Assembly: GCA_019314185.1 (NCBI GenBank)
Contig: JAFCZU010000015.1
Location: 1-20,006, forward strand
Direction of reading: 5' to 3'
Source of the DNA: Deltaproteobacteria bacterium
Lineage (GTDB): Bacteria; Desulfobacterota; Desulfobacteria; Desulfobacterales; ETH-SRB1
DNA length: 20,006 nucleotides
Each line of letters begins with the position of its first letter. The first letter of the stretch is position 1. Positions 1-7,339 of the stretch are shown one piece after another. The notes below the pieces were generated by a model. That model saw only the letters and a program-made list of their open reading frames with translations. It was not told the DNA's origin and did not search any database. Position numbers and translations under genes: made by a program.

Positions 1-66
1 ACTCATGTTTGCACCGAAGGACTCTAAATTTATTATGTGCTTTAAAATAAAAAAAAGGGGGAAACT

Positions 67-1341
67 ATGAAGTCGAAAATCTTAGTTTTTTTGATGTCGC
101 TGGCTCTTATAGCGGGGATCTTCTCCATTTATGCTTGTGGTGAAAAACCCGAGAAGAAAGAGAAAGCAAAGGTTGTTGCCGAGGAAATTCATATTGGAGC
201 GCTAAATGATATGACCGGCGCAACATCGGACGTTGGCAAGGATTATGCCTTAGGAATTGCCGAAGCAGTTCATTATATTAATGAAACTGGCGGAATCAAC
301 GGGAAACAGATTAAGCTGCACCAGTTTGACTATGGTTATCGTATTCCTGAAGCTCTCACAAAGTATAATCTGTTTAAGCAATTAAAATGTGTAGCTGTTC
401 TTGGGTGGGGTACAGGGGATACTGAGGCTTTGGCACCTACTGTTGCGAGAGACAAGATTCCTTATGTATCGGCTTCATATTCCGGGCACTTGTGCGATAC
501 CGGTAAAACTCCGTATAACCTTTTCTTTGCAACAGACTATTCAACCCAGGTTCGGGGATTAATAACAGCCTGGTTTGACAAAAAATGGCCGAAGCATCCT
601 GATTACGGCAAACGGAAACCAAGAATTGCCGCCTGTTATATGTTTGCTTCAGCTTTCAGCAGTGCATCGATTAAGGCTTATAAGGATCAGGCAGAGATCC
701 TCGGTTTTGAAGTAGGTGCGGACCAGGATGTGTCGCTTTTTGCCATTGACACAAAGAGCCAGATCCTCGCTTTAAAAGAATTCAAGCCGGACGTGGTTTT
801 GCATACAAACACGGTTATGTCTGTTGCCGCTACCCTGCGTGACGCCTATGCACTGAAATTGGGGGCAGATCATATAATTAAAAACTGGGGTTTTGATGAA
901 AACCTTCCAAGGCTGGCAGGGCTGGCAGCTGAAGGCGCGATTGGATGCGCTCCGTGGGCTTTTTTCGGCCAGGATGTTCCTTTAATGGACAAGGTTGTAG
1001 AATATGCTGAGAAATACAATCCAGGAATTCCGCTTGAAAAAAGAACCATCCATACTGTGCAGGCCTGGGCAAACGCATTGGGACTTGCAGAGGCCTTAAA
1101 GCGCGCTGACAAGGCCGGTGATTTAAGCGGTGAATCTATTTTGAAAAACGGTTTTGAAACCATGGTTAACTATGAAGTTGGTTTGGCTGTAGCGCCTGCA
1201 ACCTTTACGGCAAAAGATCACAGATCGCAAAGCGAAGCAAAGATCTATCAGTGGAAAGACGGTAAGTTCAGTATGATTGCCGAAGTGGACCTGAAAAAGA
1301 GATGGCCGGAAAAGTGGGCCAACGAGTGGTTGGGATGGTAA
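67..1341 (+). CDS. ABC transporter substrate-binding lipoprotein (LivK-like)
   Basis: Extracytoplasmic ligand-binding component of a branched-chain amino acid-type (HAAT/Peripla_BP_6) ABC importer. The 424-residue protein starts with a lipoprotein signal: a hydrophobic stretch at about residues 5-23 and a Cys at 24 followed by GEKPEKK, so it should be anchored in a membrane by lipid. The mature part begins IHIGALNDMTGATSDVG, the typical opening strand and ligand loop of the LivK/AmiC fold, and keeps the family's full length. ATG 67 is preceded by a purine-rich AGGGGGGAAA ribosome site. It is followed by a LivF-like ATPase 36 bp downstream; permease and LivG partners are not in the window and probably lie upstream. 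The ligand cannot be read from sequence. Relatives next to CoA ligases often bind aromatic acids or other carboxylates rather than leucine, so the substrate is open. Confidence 0.9.
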   Translation: MKSKILVFLMSLALIAGIFSIYACGEKPEKKEKAKVVAEEIHIGALNDMTGATSDVGKDYALGIAEAVHYINETGGINGKQIKLHQFDYGYRIPEALTKYNLFKQLKCVAVLGWGTGDTEALAPTVARDKIPYVSASYSGHLCDTGKTPYNLFFATDYSTQVRGLITAWFDKKWPKHPDYGKRKPRIAACYMFASAFSSASIKAYKDQAEILGFEVGADQDVSLFAIDTKSQILALKEFKPDVVLHTNTVMSVAATLRDAYALKLGADHIIKNWGFDENLPRLAGLAAEGAIGCAPWAFFGQDVPLMDKVVEYAEKYNPGIPLEKRTIHTVQAWANALGLAEALKRADKAGDLSGESILKNGFETMVNYEVGLAVAPATFTAKDHRSQSEAKIYQWKDGKFSMIAEVDLKKRWPEKWANEWLGW

Positions 1342-1377
1342 GATTATTTATAGGTTTCCAAGGGAGGTCTTAAGGTT

Positions 1378-2193
1378 TTGTCTCAGGATGAAATGATCTT
1401 AAAGATCAATAATATTGAAGTTAAATACCATGAGGTTATACTGGTTATAAAGGGCGTTTCCATCGAGGTTCCCAAAGGTGGCATTGTCGCCCTCCTTGGC
1501 GCTAATGGAGCCGGTAAAAGTACGACCTTAAAGGCTGTTTCCGGTTTGTTAAATCACGAAGACGGTAAGGTTACAGACGGTTCCATTGAATTCATGGGAG
1601 AACGCATTGACAAGATGCGTGCCGAGAAGATAGCCAGGATGGGTATTGTTCAGGTAATTGAAGGGCGCAGAGTGTTTGAACATCTTACGGTTGAACAGAA
1701 CCTGAAGGTGGGCGCCCACATGAAAAAGAAGGGGGGCAGGTCCATCAAGGAAGGGTTGGAGATGGTATATAACTATTTCCCCAGGCTTAAGGAGAAGCGA
1801 AACGAAATCGCTGGATTTATCAGCGGTGGAGAACAGCAGATGACGGTTGTGGGCCGAGCCTTAATGACCAGCCCCAAACTGATTCTTCTCGATGAGCCTT
1901 CCATGGGTCTTGCGCCTCTTCTCATTCATGAAATTTTCAATATTATTATCCGGCTTAATCAGGAGGAGAAGATCTCAATTCTTTTGGTGGAACAAAATGC
2001 TAAATTAGCCTTAAATGTTGCTCCTTATGCCTATGTGATGGAGAACGGCCGAATAGTTATGGATGATACAGCGGAAAAGCTTCGGCAGAATCCTGATATA
2101 AAAGACTTCTATCTTGGTATGAAGGATCATGGCGGCCGAAAGAGTTTTCGTGATGTTAAGCATTATAAACGTAGAAAGAGATGGCTTGCTTAA
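1378..2193 (+). CDS. livF: ABC transporter ATP-binding protein, LivF type
   Basis: Cytoplasmic ATPase that powers the importer served by the preceding LivK-like protein. Visible motifs in order: Walker A GANGAGKST at residues 41-49, Q-loop near 92, ABC signature ISGGEQQ at 148-154 (usual LSGGQQQ), Walker B LILLDEP at 168-174, and the switch region LLVEQNA at 202-208. At 271 residues it is longer than the roughly 235 of E. coli LivF; the excess is a basic C-terminal tail (KHYKRRKRWLA). The start is TTG 1378, placed 11 nt after GGGAGG; the in-frame ATG at 1393 would be too far from that site. It is co-directional with livK and probably in the same transcript. LivG would be the second ATPase of the heterodimer and is not in the window. 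Confidence 0.9.
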   Translation: MSQDEMILKINNIEVKYHEVILVIKGVSIEVPKGGIVALLGANGAGKSTTLKAVSGLLNHEDGKVTDGSIEFMGERIDKMRAEKIARMGIVQVIEGRRVFEHLTVEQNLKVGAHMKKKGGRSIKEGLEMVYNYFPRLKEKRNEIAGFISGGEQQMTVVGRALMTSPKLILLDEPSMGLAPLLIHEIFNIIIRLNQEEKISILLVEQNAKLALNVAPYAYVMENGRIVMDDTAEKLRQNPDIKDFYLGMKDHGGRKSFRDVKHYKRRKRWLA

Positions 2194-2198
2194 GTTTT

Positions 2199-2289
2199 AA
2201 GTGAGCTAAAGTTAATGAGTCGCTGCGCTCCGTTTTTTTATAAAACAGACAGAATACCTTAACTTTAGTCACTTTAGCTCACTTTAGTC
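2199..2289. repeat. Inverted and tandem word repeat (CTTTAG words)
   Basis: Left arm AAGTGAGCTAAAGT (2199-2212) is the exact reverse complement of 2271-2284. An overlapping pair, CTAAAGTTAA (2206-2215) and TTAACTTTAG (2259-2268), can form an alternative stem. The right side is also a tandem array of about 9-10 bp words (ACTTTAGTC, ACTTTAGCTC, ACTTTAGTC). Between the arms lies GCTGCGCTCCG followed by seven T. It could form a hairpin after livF, but the stem is AT-rich and not a classic terminator. Confidence 0.7.
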
Positions 2290-2373
2290 ACTTGTAACTT
2301 CTTGATGAATAAAGAAATTCTCTGTGTCCTGGTTGCATTTGACAAAACATTTTATATGTAAGGGAGAATTAAA

Positions 2374-2976
2374 ATGGGTAAGAAATCATTTATATTAATA
2401 GCTTTTAGTTTTGTTGTTATAGCTGCAATGTTGTTTGGGTGTGGCGAGAAGAAGGCTCAGGGACCCACCGAGCAGAATTTTAAGGCCCCGATAGTTACGT
2501 TAAAGTCGGTAGAAGTGGCTCATTACTGGGGATGGTGGTATTTTTCGAGCAAAGTTGCGCCAACCAAAGGGGCTGCCGGCAACTACGGAGCTCCTCTTGA
2601 TCTTGCCTTTGTATTCGATGTTCAAAATCCAAATTCCTATCCAATTTTAATGGATAGTTTAAAATTTACTGTCGCTTTTGATGAGTTTGATCTTAACTCA
2701 CTCAGCTCCATGGAAACTCAGTGGATACCAGCAGGCAAGACAAACCAGTTACGGGTTCATGGAATGTTTGACGGAAGGCAGTCGTTGCTGAGTCTGCTTG
2801 TCACAGGCGGGTTTAAGTTAAAGGAAAAGGGAGTGGGAGCTTTTGATCAACTTGAAAAGTGGTGGGTTGGAGTTCCTGAGTTTACCTTTCCGATCAGTGT
2901 GAAGGAAGGAGCCGCCGTTTTCAAGGCAGATGGTTTGACCAAGGTTGCTGTCTTTACCGGCACATTTCCAAAATAA
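2374..2976 (+). CDS. LEA14/WHy-domain-like lipoprotein
   Basis: A 200-residue probable lipoprotein: basic start MGKKS, hydrophobic segment to about residue 22, lipobox ending FGC with Cys 23, then GEKK. The middle, around residues 70-135, carries the pattern PLDLAFVFDVQNPNSYPI...SLKFTVAF, then IPAGKTNQLRVHG. This is the beta-sandwich signature of the water-stress/hypersensitive-response (WHy, LEA type 2) domain, in which Asn-Pro-Asn follows a hydrophobic strand. No enzymatic residues are apparent. ATG 2374 follows AGGGAG by 8 nt. It lies between livF and the ligase-like gene, so it may be part of the uptake operon, although the 180-bp gap before it holds repeats. A role in envelope stability or lipid/ligand handling is speculation. 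Confidence 0.75.
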   Translation: MGKKSFILIAFSFVVIAAMLFGCGEKKAQGPTEQNFKAPIVTLKSVEVAHYWGWWYFSSKVAPTKGAAGNYGAPLDLAFVFDVQNPNSYPILMDSLKFTVAFDEFDLNSLSSMETQWIPAGKTNQLRVHGMFDGRQSLLSLLVTGGFKLKEKGVGAFDQLEKWWVGVPEFTFPISVKEGAAVFKADGLTKVAVFTGTFPK

Positions 2977-3003
2977 ACAACCGATAAGAGTTAAAAATGG
3001 TAA

Positions 3004-3046
3004 ATAGAGACCTTTGAAATTTTTTGCATTTTTCAAAGGTCTCTAT
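3004..3046. other. Perfect 16-bp hairpin just before the ligase gene
   Basis: Positions 3004-3019 (ATAGAGACCTTTGAAA) are exactly complementary to 3031-3046, with an 11-nt T-rich loop. The stem ends five bases before the GGAGG ribosome site (3051-3055) of the gene at 3066. There is no run of T immediately after the stem on either strand, so it is a poor intrinsic terminator. It may instead act on mRNA stability or attenuation between the lipoprotein gene and the ligase-like gene. Confidence 0.75.
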
Positions 3047-3065
3047 GTTTGGAGGCTAATTTCTT

Positions 3066-4592
3066 ATGGGGCTTTATGATTTTACAATTTATGATCTGAT
3101 CAATCGCAATGCCGTCTGTTTCGGAGGCAGGCAGGCCTGGTTTGAGGTTGATGATAATAGAACTTTAACATTTGCTCAGTACAAGGAAATGGTTGATAGA
3201 CTTGCATGCGGTTTGCAGGAAGCCGGTATTCAAAAAACGGATCGCATCGCAGTTCTGGGGAAAAACAGCCTTGAGTATTTTTTACTGTATGGAGCGGCTG
3301 CCGCAATAGGGGCAATTGTGCTGCCGATTAACTGGAGGCTCTCTGCAGATGAAGTAAAATTTAATCTGAATGATTGTGCGCCTGAAATTCTCTTTGTTGA
3401 TAAAGAGTATAAGGAATTAATAAAAGGTATTCAGGAAAAACTTCCTTCAATTAAGAAGTCTTATAACCTCAAACCAGGTGGCGGCGAATTCCTTGATTTT
3501 GAATCCCTGATGGATAATCAGGGAGATTTCAAACCAATAGATATTTCATCAGATGACGGCTTTGTCATTATTCATACTGCGGCTGTAGCCGGAAGATATA
3601 GGGGGGCTTTGCTTAGCCACGCAAATCTGTTGTGCGCCGATATGCATTTGAATTGTCATTTAAATATGACGCCTGATGATGTTCATTTGAATCTATTGCC
3701 TCTTTTTCATGGGGCCGGGCTTTTTATGGTGACAAACAGTTTTCATGCAGGAGCTCTGAATATCAATATGAGTAAATTTGACGCTGCAAGAGCTGTTGAA
3801 CTTATTGAGGAGAAAAAGGTCTCGGTACTGTTTGACTTTACTCCCATTCTTTCTTCTATTCTTAAGCACCATGAAAAAACAGGAAAGGATATCAAAACAC
3901 TCAGAGTTGTGCCTGGGATTGATACACCTGAAGCTATTGAAAAATATCAGAAAGTAACCGGCGGAACTTTTTATAGTCTTTACGGTCAGACAGAGACATC
4001 TTGCTTTGTAACTTTTGGTCGATACAACGACAGGCCTGGTTCAGCGGGAAAGATGTTACAGCTCACAGAAATAAGGATAGTAGATGATTATGACAATCCC
4101 CTGCCAACAGGTCAGACAGGTGAAATCACTGTAAAAGGGCCTGTGGTCTTTAAAGGATACTGGAATCTTCCAGAAGTAAATAAGCATACCTTTCGTAACG
4201 GATGGCACCATACAGGCGATCTTGGCCGTTTTGACGAGGACGGTTTTCTCTGGTATGCAGGCCGGACACCGGAAAAGGAGCTTATCAAGCCGGGCGGTGA
4301 AAATGTTTATCCATTTGAAGTAGAGAAGGTAATACTTATGCATCCGGCTGTTGATAAAACCGTTGTTTTTGGCGTCTCTGACTCAAAGTGGAAAGAAGGG
4401 ATCAAGGCTGTATGCCTGCTAAAAGAAGGCCAAAGCCTGGAAGCTGAGGAACTTATCAATTTTGTTGGAGAACGCATAGCAAGATATAAAAAACCTCAAT
4501 ACGTGGAGTTTGTTGCGGAGTTGCCTTTACTTAAGGACGGATCATTAGACAGGGCTAAAATAAAAGAGCTGTATGGAGACACGCAGGAGTAG
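3066..4592 (+). CDS. AMP-binding acyl-CoA ligase-like protein with eroded catalytic motifs
   Basis: Member of the ANL adenylate-forming superfamily (508 residues, usual length), related to fatty-acid and aromatic-acid CoA ligases. Well-kept motifs are YGQTET at 306-311, HHTGDLGRFDEDGF in the hinge region, and GGENVYPFEVE in the C-terminal domain. Two catalytic motifs are altered. The P-loop, usually TSGTTGxPKG, reads HTAAVAGRYRG at 170-180. The A10 motif, usually PxTxxGK, reads PLLKDGSLDR from 487, with Ser 493 where the adenylation lysine should be. Either this is a family with a modified mechanism or it no longer makes acyl-adenylates. ATG 3066 follows GGAGG at 3051. The ACT gene begins five bases after the stop and its AGGAG site lies inside the last codons, so the two are coupled. 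Linked transporter genes suggest a carboxylate substrate or ligand. Confidence 0.85.
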   Translation: MGLYDFTIYDLINRNAVCFGGRQAWFEVDDNRTLTFAQYKEMVDRLACGLQEAGIQKTDRIAVLGKNSLEYFLLYGAAAAIGAIVLPINWRLSADEVKFNLNDCAPEILFVDKEYKELIKGIQEKLPSIKKSYNLKPGGGEFLDFESLMDNQGDFKPIDISSDDGFVIIHTAAVAGRYRGALLSHANLLCADMHLNCHLNMTPDDVHLNLLPLFHGAGLFMVTNSFHAGALNINMSKFDAARAVELIEEKKVSVLFDFTPILSSILKHHEKTGKDIKTLRVVPGIDTPEAIEKYQKVTGGTFYSLYGQTETSCFVTFGRYNDRPGSAGKMLQLTEIRIVDDYDNPLPTGQTGEITVKGPVVFKGYWNLPEVNKHTFRNGWHHTGDLGRFDEDGFLWYAGRTPEKELIKPGGENVYPFEVEKVILMHPAVDKTVVFGVSDSKWKEGIKAVCLLKEGQSLEAEELINFVGERIARYKKPQYVEFVAELPLLKDGSLDRAKIKELYGDTQE

Positions 4593-4678
4593 AAAAATGG
4601 TTAGAATAGAGATATCACTTTTTCTAAAGAATGTTCCCGGAGAATCAGGGAAACTGGCATCAATGCTTGAAAAGGAAG

Positions 4679-4986
4679 GGATTAACTCAAGTTTCGCACC
4701 CTTTAATTTAGCCAAAGGGTTAGACGGCAAGGGTTAAAAATAAATTTTAAGGCGAAATATACTGCCTGTGGTTTTTACAACGGCGCCAATCAATTAATAT
4801 AAGATTGATGCTTAATACACTATTAAATTAAATATGTTATATCTCCTTTGCGCCTGATCATAATGTATGTTGCACAGGTTGCCGGTTACAAAATATAAGC
4901 AAATGATTTCGCTGTAAAAATGTTATTTTCAACCCTTACCGTCTTGATATTGATAGAAATCAAGGGTGCGAAACTTGAGGGATTAA
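4679..4986. repeat. Target-site duplication GGATTAA flanking the mobile element
   Basis: GGATTAA occurs at 4679-4685, directly before the element, and again at 4980-4986, directly after it. With asymmetric ends it could be counted as 8 bp (GGGATTAA at 4678-4685 and 4979-4986). Removing one copy together with the element restores the ACT reading frame, so this is a true insertion footprint. Confidence 0.88.
4686..4979. mobile_element. MITE-like non-autonomous element, 294 bp, intact
   Basis: The element begins CTCAAGTTTCGCACCCTT and ends with the exact reverse complement. Weaker inverted similarity extends about 75-80 bp inward from each end: both ends keep AGACGG(C/T)AAGGGTT, then an A/T run and GCGAAAT. 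It contains no long reading frame, so it must have been moved by a transposase supplied in trans. A GGATTAA duplication flanks it. Each end also holds an internal ACCCTT/AAGGGT pairing, so transcripts could fold. Two further partial copies lie in the window (6096-6286 and 17967-18057). I cannot assign the end sequence to a named IS family. Confidence 0.88.
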
Positions 4987-5118
4987 TATTAACTATGTTT
5001 ACGGCTCTGTCTCATCTCAAGAAGCAAAATGCCTTTTTGTGTTCTGCCCGGAAGATATAGAGCTTGCAGATAGAATCTTCAAAGAGTAAACAGTTGAGAT
5101 AGAGTATAGGAGGAAACA

Positions 5119-6078
5119 TTGAAACTGCGTATCATATTGTTTTCATTAGTTTTGTTCTTTCTTGCAAACTCAGGATGGACGGAGGAGGCTGGAGAAGAGT
5201 GGTTTAAAAAGGGAGTTGAAAGCATTAAAGCGGAGAATTATAAGGAGGCTGTTTACTACTTTAAAAAAACTATCGATCTTCATCCAAATCATCTGCCGAG
5301 TTATAATAATTTAGGCTATCTTTATAATATTATGGGTAAGTGGGATGAGGCAATCGAAACATATAAAAAAGCCCTTGATATAAATCCTAACGATGTCCGT
5401 ATCCATCACGACCTTGGATTTTCATTGTATAAAAAGGGAATGTTTGATGAAGCAATTGCCCACTTAAAAAAAGCCATTGCTCTGAATTCTGAATTTGAAC
5501 CTCCATATCATATCTTAGGAGTTATTTATCTTGAGAAAAAGATGTTTAATGAGGCGGTTTCTGTACTCAAAAAGGCTTTGGAATTTACGCCTGACTATCC
5601 TGCAGCGTATCGTGATCTCGGGCAGGCATATAAAGAAGTCGGCAAAAATATTTTAGGTGCCGATCATTATTATCAGGCCGGCATTCTTTATTTGAAAGAA
5701 AATAATAGAGAAGAGGCATTAATTGCCTATAAAAACATTCTTTACTGCTCTAAGGAAATCGCTGCTGTTTTTTTAAAAAAACTTTATCCGGCCAAAGAAG
5801 CTTCTGAACCAACAATGTTGTTGTCTTCCAAAAAGAAAAATCAATGGTATACCCTGCTCACCAAAATGAATATTCGAAAAGACCACTCTTCCGATAGTAA
5901 AAATATTGGTCAATTAGATAGAGATATAGAATTTCAAATAATCCGGGAAGCGCCGGATAATACCCCACTTAATTCCTGGTATCTTATAAAAACCAAAACA
6001 GGATTTAGCGGTTGGTTATGCGGAGTTTATAAAGGAATTGTTAAATATGAAATCGCTGCTGAACGTAAAATGCCATAA
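5119..6078 (+). CDS. Secreted TPR-repeat protein with C-terminal SH3-like domain
   Basis: A 319-residue protein with an N-terminal signal peptide (KLRIILFSLVLFFLANSGWT, probable cleavage near residue 21), so it is exported to the periplasm or envelope. Residues about 25-200 form roughly five tetratricopeptide repeats, with repeated patterns such as YNNLGYLYNIMGKWDEAIETYKKAL and YHILGVIYLEKKMFNEAVSVL. The last third (about 240-310) resembles a bacterial SH3 domain: MNIRKDHSSDSKNIGQL, then WYLIKTKTGFSGWLCG. The pairing suggests a scaffolding protein that binds other proteins and perhaps peptidoglycan. The start is TTG 5119, with AGGAGG at 5108-5113. It begins 30 bp after the end of the broken ACT gene and is framed by two oppositely oriented copies of the mobile element. 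No specific function can be assigned. Confidence 0.85.
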   Translation: MKLRIILFSLVLFFLANSGWTEEAGEEWFKKGVESIKAENYKEAVYYFKKTIDLHPNHLPSYNNLGYLYNIMGKWDEAIETYKKALDINPNDVRIHHDLGFSLYKKGMFDEAIAHLKKAIALNSEFEPPYHILGVIYLEKKMFNEAVSVLKKALEFTPDYPAAYRDLGQAYKEVGKNILGADHYYQAGILYLKENNREEALIAYKNILYCSKEIAAVFLKKLYPAKEASEPTMLLSSKKKNQWYTLLTKMNIRKDHSSDSKNIGQLDRDIEFQIIREAPDNTPLNSWYLIKTKTGFSGWLCGVYKGIVKYEIAAERKMP

Positions 6079-6095
6079 TTTTCAATTTGTTAGGG

Positions 6096-6286
6096 GAGCA
6101 GCATACATTACGAGCAGGCGCAAAGGAGATGTAACATATTGAATTTAATAAAGTACCAGGCATCTATCTTATAGTTGTTGATTGGCGCAGTTATAAAAAA
6201 CCACAGGCAGTATACTTCGCTTTAAAATTTATTTTTAGCCCTTGCCGTCTAACGTTTTGGATAGATTAAAGGGTGCGAAACTTGAG
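6096..6286. mobile_element. Truncated copy of the MITE-like element, inverted
   Basis: The reverse complement of this stretch aligns with 4686-4877 at about 86% identity in a hand alignment. It includes the terminal CTCAAGTTTCGCACCCTT, the AGACGGCAAGGG block and the internal ATCTCCTTTGCGCCTG. The other terminal region (about 100 bp) is missing; homology stops near 6096, 18 bp after the TPR gene. The outer end at 6286 lies inside the 3' end of birA, so the element supplies the final codons and stop of birA. Confidence 0.85.
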
Positions 6287-7269
6287 TTATTACTTGCAAA
6301 AGCTACATCACCGGAAAATATCCTGTGAATAGTTCCCTGATTGTCTTTCAGGATTAAAATCCCGTCATCATCAACATCCAGCACTTTTCCGATATATTTT
6401 TTACCGATTATATCAACCACGATTCTTTGTCCAACGATATTTGCAAGTTCTTTCCATCGGCTCATAATCGGTTCAAAACCGTTTTCATTGAACATCTCGT
6501 AATATTTCTCATAAAATTGCAGGTATGCTTGAACAAGTTTGATTCTCGAAAAGGGCTTTCCTGTTTCTACTAAAATTGAAGTGGCTCTTTTCTTTACTTC
6601 TTCGGTAGAGCTTTTAAAAGATGTGTTAACATTCAGCCCAAGACCCACAACAATATAATTTACTCTGTCCATTTCCGTACTGATCTCAGTAAGAATGCCT
6701 GCTATTTTCTTTCCATTTATGAGAATATCATTCGGCCACTTGATCCTGACATCTAATTGAGTGAGTGAAAGCAGCGACTCAGCAACAGCAACAGCAGCCA
6801 TAAGAGTTATTTTTGGCGCCTTGACAGGAGATATGGCGGGCCTTAAGATAAGAGACGCATAAATCCCGTCACCAAACGGTGAAAACCAGTCTCTTCCCCT
6901 CCTCCCTCTTCCTTTTGTCTGCTTTTCGGCAACAACCACAGTTCCTTCAGGCGCGCCATTAGATGCTAAATCCTTTGCCCTTGTATTGGTTGAATCCGTC
7001 TCCCGGAAATAAATGATATCTTTTTTTCCAAAAACAGATGTGTTCAGCTTTTCCTGTATTTCATCCGCTATCAACAGGTCAGGAACCTTAACAAGAAGAT
7101 ATCCCTTTTTCGGAGATGATTCTATAACATAACCATCTGCTTTTAACTTGCCGACATGCTTCCATATGGCGGTCCGGCTGACCGACAATCTGTTACTTAT
7201 CGACTGCCCGGAGATCCACTCTCCTTTTTGCTCTTTCAGGCATAAAAGCAATTTATTCTTTGTAGCCAC
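6235..7269 (-). CDS. birA: Bifunctional biotin-protein ligase / biotin operon repressor
   Basis: Activates biotin as biotinyl-AMP, transfers it to carboxylase carrier proteins, and when holding biotinyl-AMP represses the biotin operon. Residues 1-60 form a winged helix (ISGQSISNRLSVSRTAIWKHVGKL), marking the regulatory class. The ligase domain has TDSTNTRA near 91-98, the biotinyl-AMP loop GRGRRGR at 120-126 and KWPNDILINGKKIAGIL from 177. The C-terminal domain follows to GDVAF near 321-324, where most homologues end. Here the sequence continues and its last 16 residues (SSFAPFNLSKTLDGKG) are encoded by the end of a mobile element. The start is GTG 7269, with AAAGG about ten bases upstream. 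It diverges from the biotin operon across a perfect BirA operator, so it is likely autoregulated. Confidence 0.95.
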   Translation of the reverse strand: MATKNKLLLCLKEQKGEWISGQSISNRLSVSRTAIWKHVGKLKADGYVIESSPKKGYLLVKVPDLLIADEIQEKLNTSVFGKKDIIYFRETDSTNTRAKDLASNGAPEGTVVVAEKQTKGRGRRGRDWFSPFGDGIYASLILRPAISPVKAPKITLMAAVAVAESLLSLTQLDVRIKWPNDILINGKKIAGILTEISTEMDRVNYIVVGLGLNVNTSFKSSTEEVKKRATSILVETGKPFSRIKLVQAYLQFYEKYYEMFNENGFEPIMSRWKELANIVGQRIVVDIIGKKYIGKVLDVDDDGILILKDNQGTIHRIFSGDVAFASNNSSFAPFNLSKTLDGKG

Positions 7270-7283
7270 GATAGATAACCTTT

Positions 7284-7302
7284 GTGATGTTTTTTACATC
7301 AC
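7284..7302. promoter_or_regulatory. Short inverted repeat beside the BirA operator
   Basis: GTGATGT (7284-7290) and ACATCAC (7296-7302) are exact reverse complements separated by five T. The site touches the left arm of the BirA operator and lies 15-33 bp ahead of the birA GTG start. It could be a second regulator site or a hairpin in the birA leader. Its spacing does not fit a CRP or FNR site. Confidence 0.55.
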
Positions 7303-7339
7303 GTTTGTCAACCAGTAATTAATATTGGTTGACAAACGT
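7301..7339. promoter_or_regulatory. BirA operator between birA and bioB
   Basis: A perfect 13-bp inverted repeat: ACGTTTGTCAACC at 7301-7313 and GGTTGACAAACGT at 7327-7339, separated by 13 bases. The core TTGTCAACC-N13-GGTTGACAA fits the known bacterial BirA operator of TTGT(A/C)AACC half-sites, although a spacer of about 14-16 bp is more usual. The spacer is itself nearly palindromic. The site lies in the divergent birA/bioB gap and contains TTGACA hexamers on both strands, so repressor binding would block both promoters. Exact -10 elements cannot be fixed by eye. Confidence 0.92.

Larger units (their letters stand above)
4597..5089 (+). pseudogene. ACT-domain protein gene split by a mobile element
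   Basis: The frame from ATG 4597 (AGGAG seven bases upstream) encodes a typical small ACT-domain start with LFLKNVPGESGKLASMLE and EKEGIN. It then runs into the mobile element at 4686 and stops at 4737, giving a 46-residue hybrid whose last 16 residues come from the element. After the element the frame resumes as INYVYGSVSSQEAKCLF and FVFCPEDIELADRIFKE, ending at TAA 5087-5089. Deleting 301 bp (the element plus one copy of the 7-bp duplication) rejoins EGIN to INYVYGS as EGININYVYGS and gives a 63-residue ACT protein, the expected size for ACT proteins beside CoA ligases. ACT domains bind small ligands, often amino acids, and regulate partner enzymes. The intact gene probably modulated the ligase-like protein upstream; here it is almost certainly inactive. 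Confidence 0.9.

Noticed and set aside
2217..2239. Intrinsic terminator after livF from the GC-rich stretch and seven T.
   Set aside because: The GC-rich part pairs over only about three bases, so no stable stem precedes the T run.
4686..4979. A small gene inside the mobile element.
   Set aside because: Only short frames exist; the longest continuation just adds a 16-residue tail to the ACT frame.
7283..7303. CRP or FNR site next to the BirA operator.
   Set aside because: The TGTGA and TCACG halves are 11 bases apart rather than 6, and there is no TTGAT/ATCAA pair.
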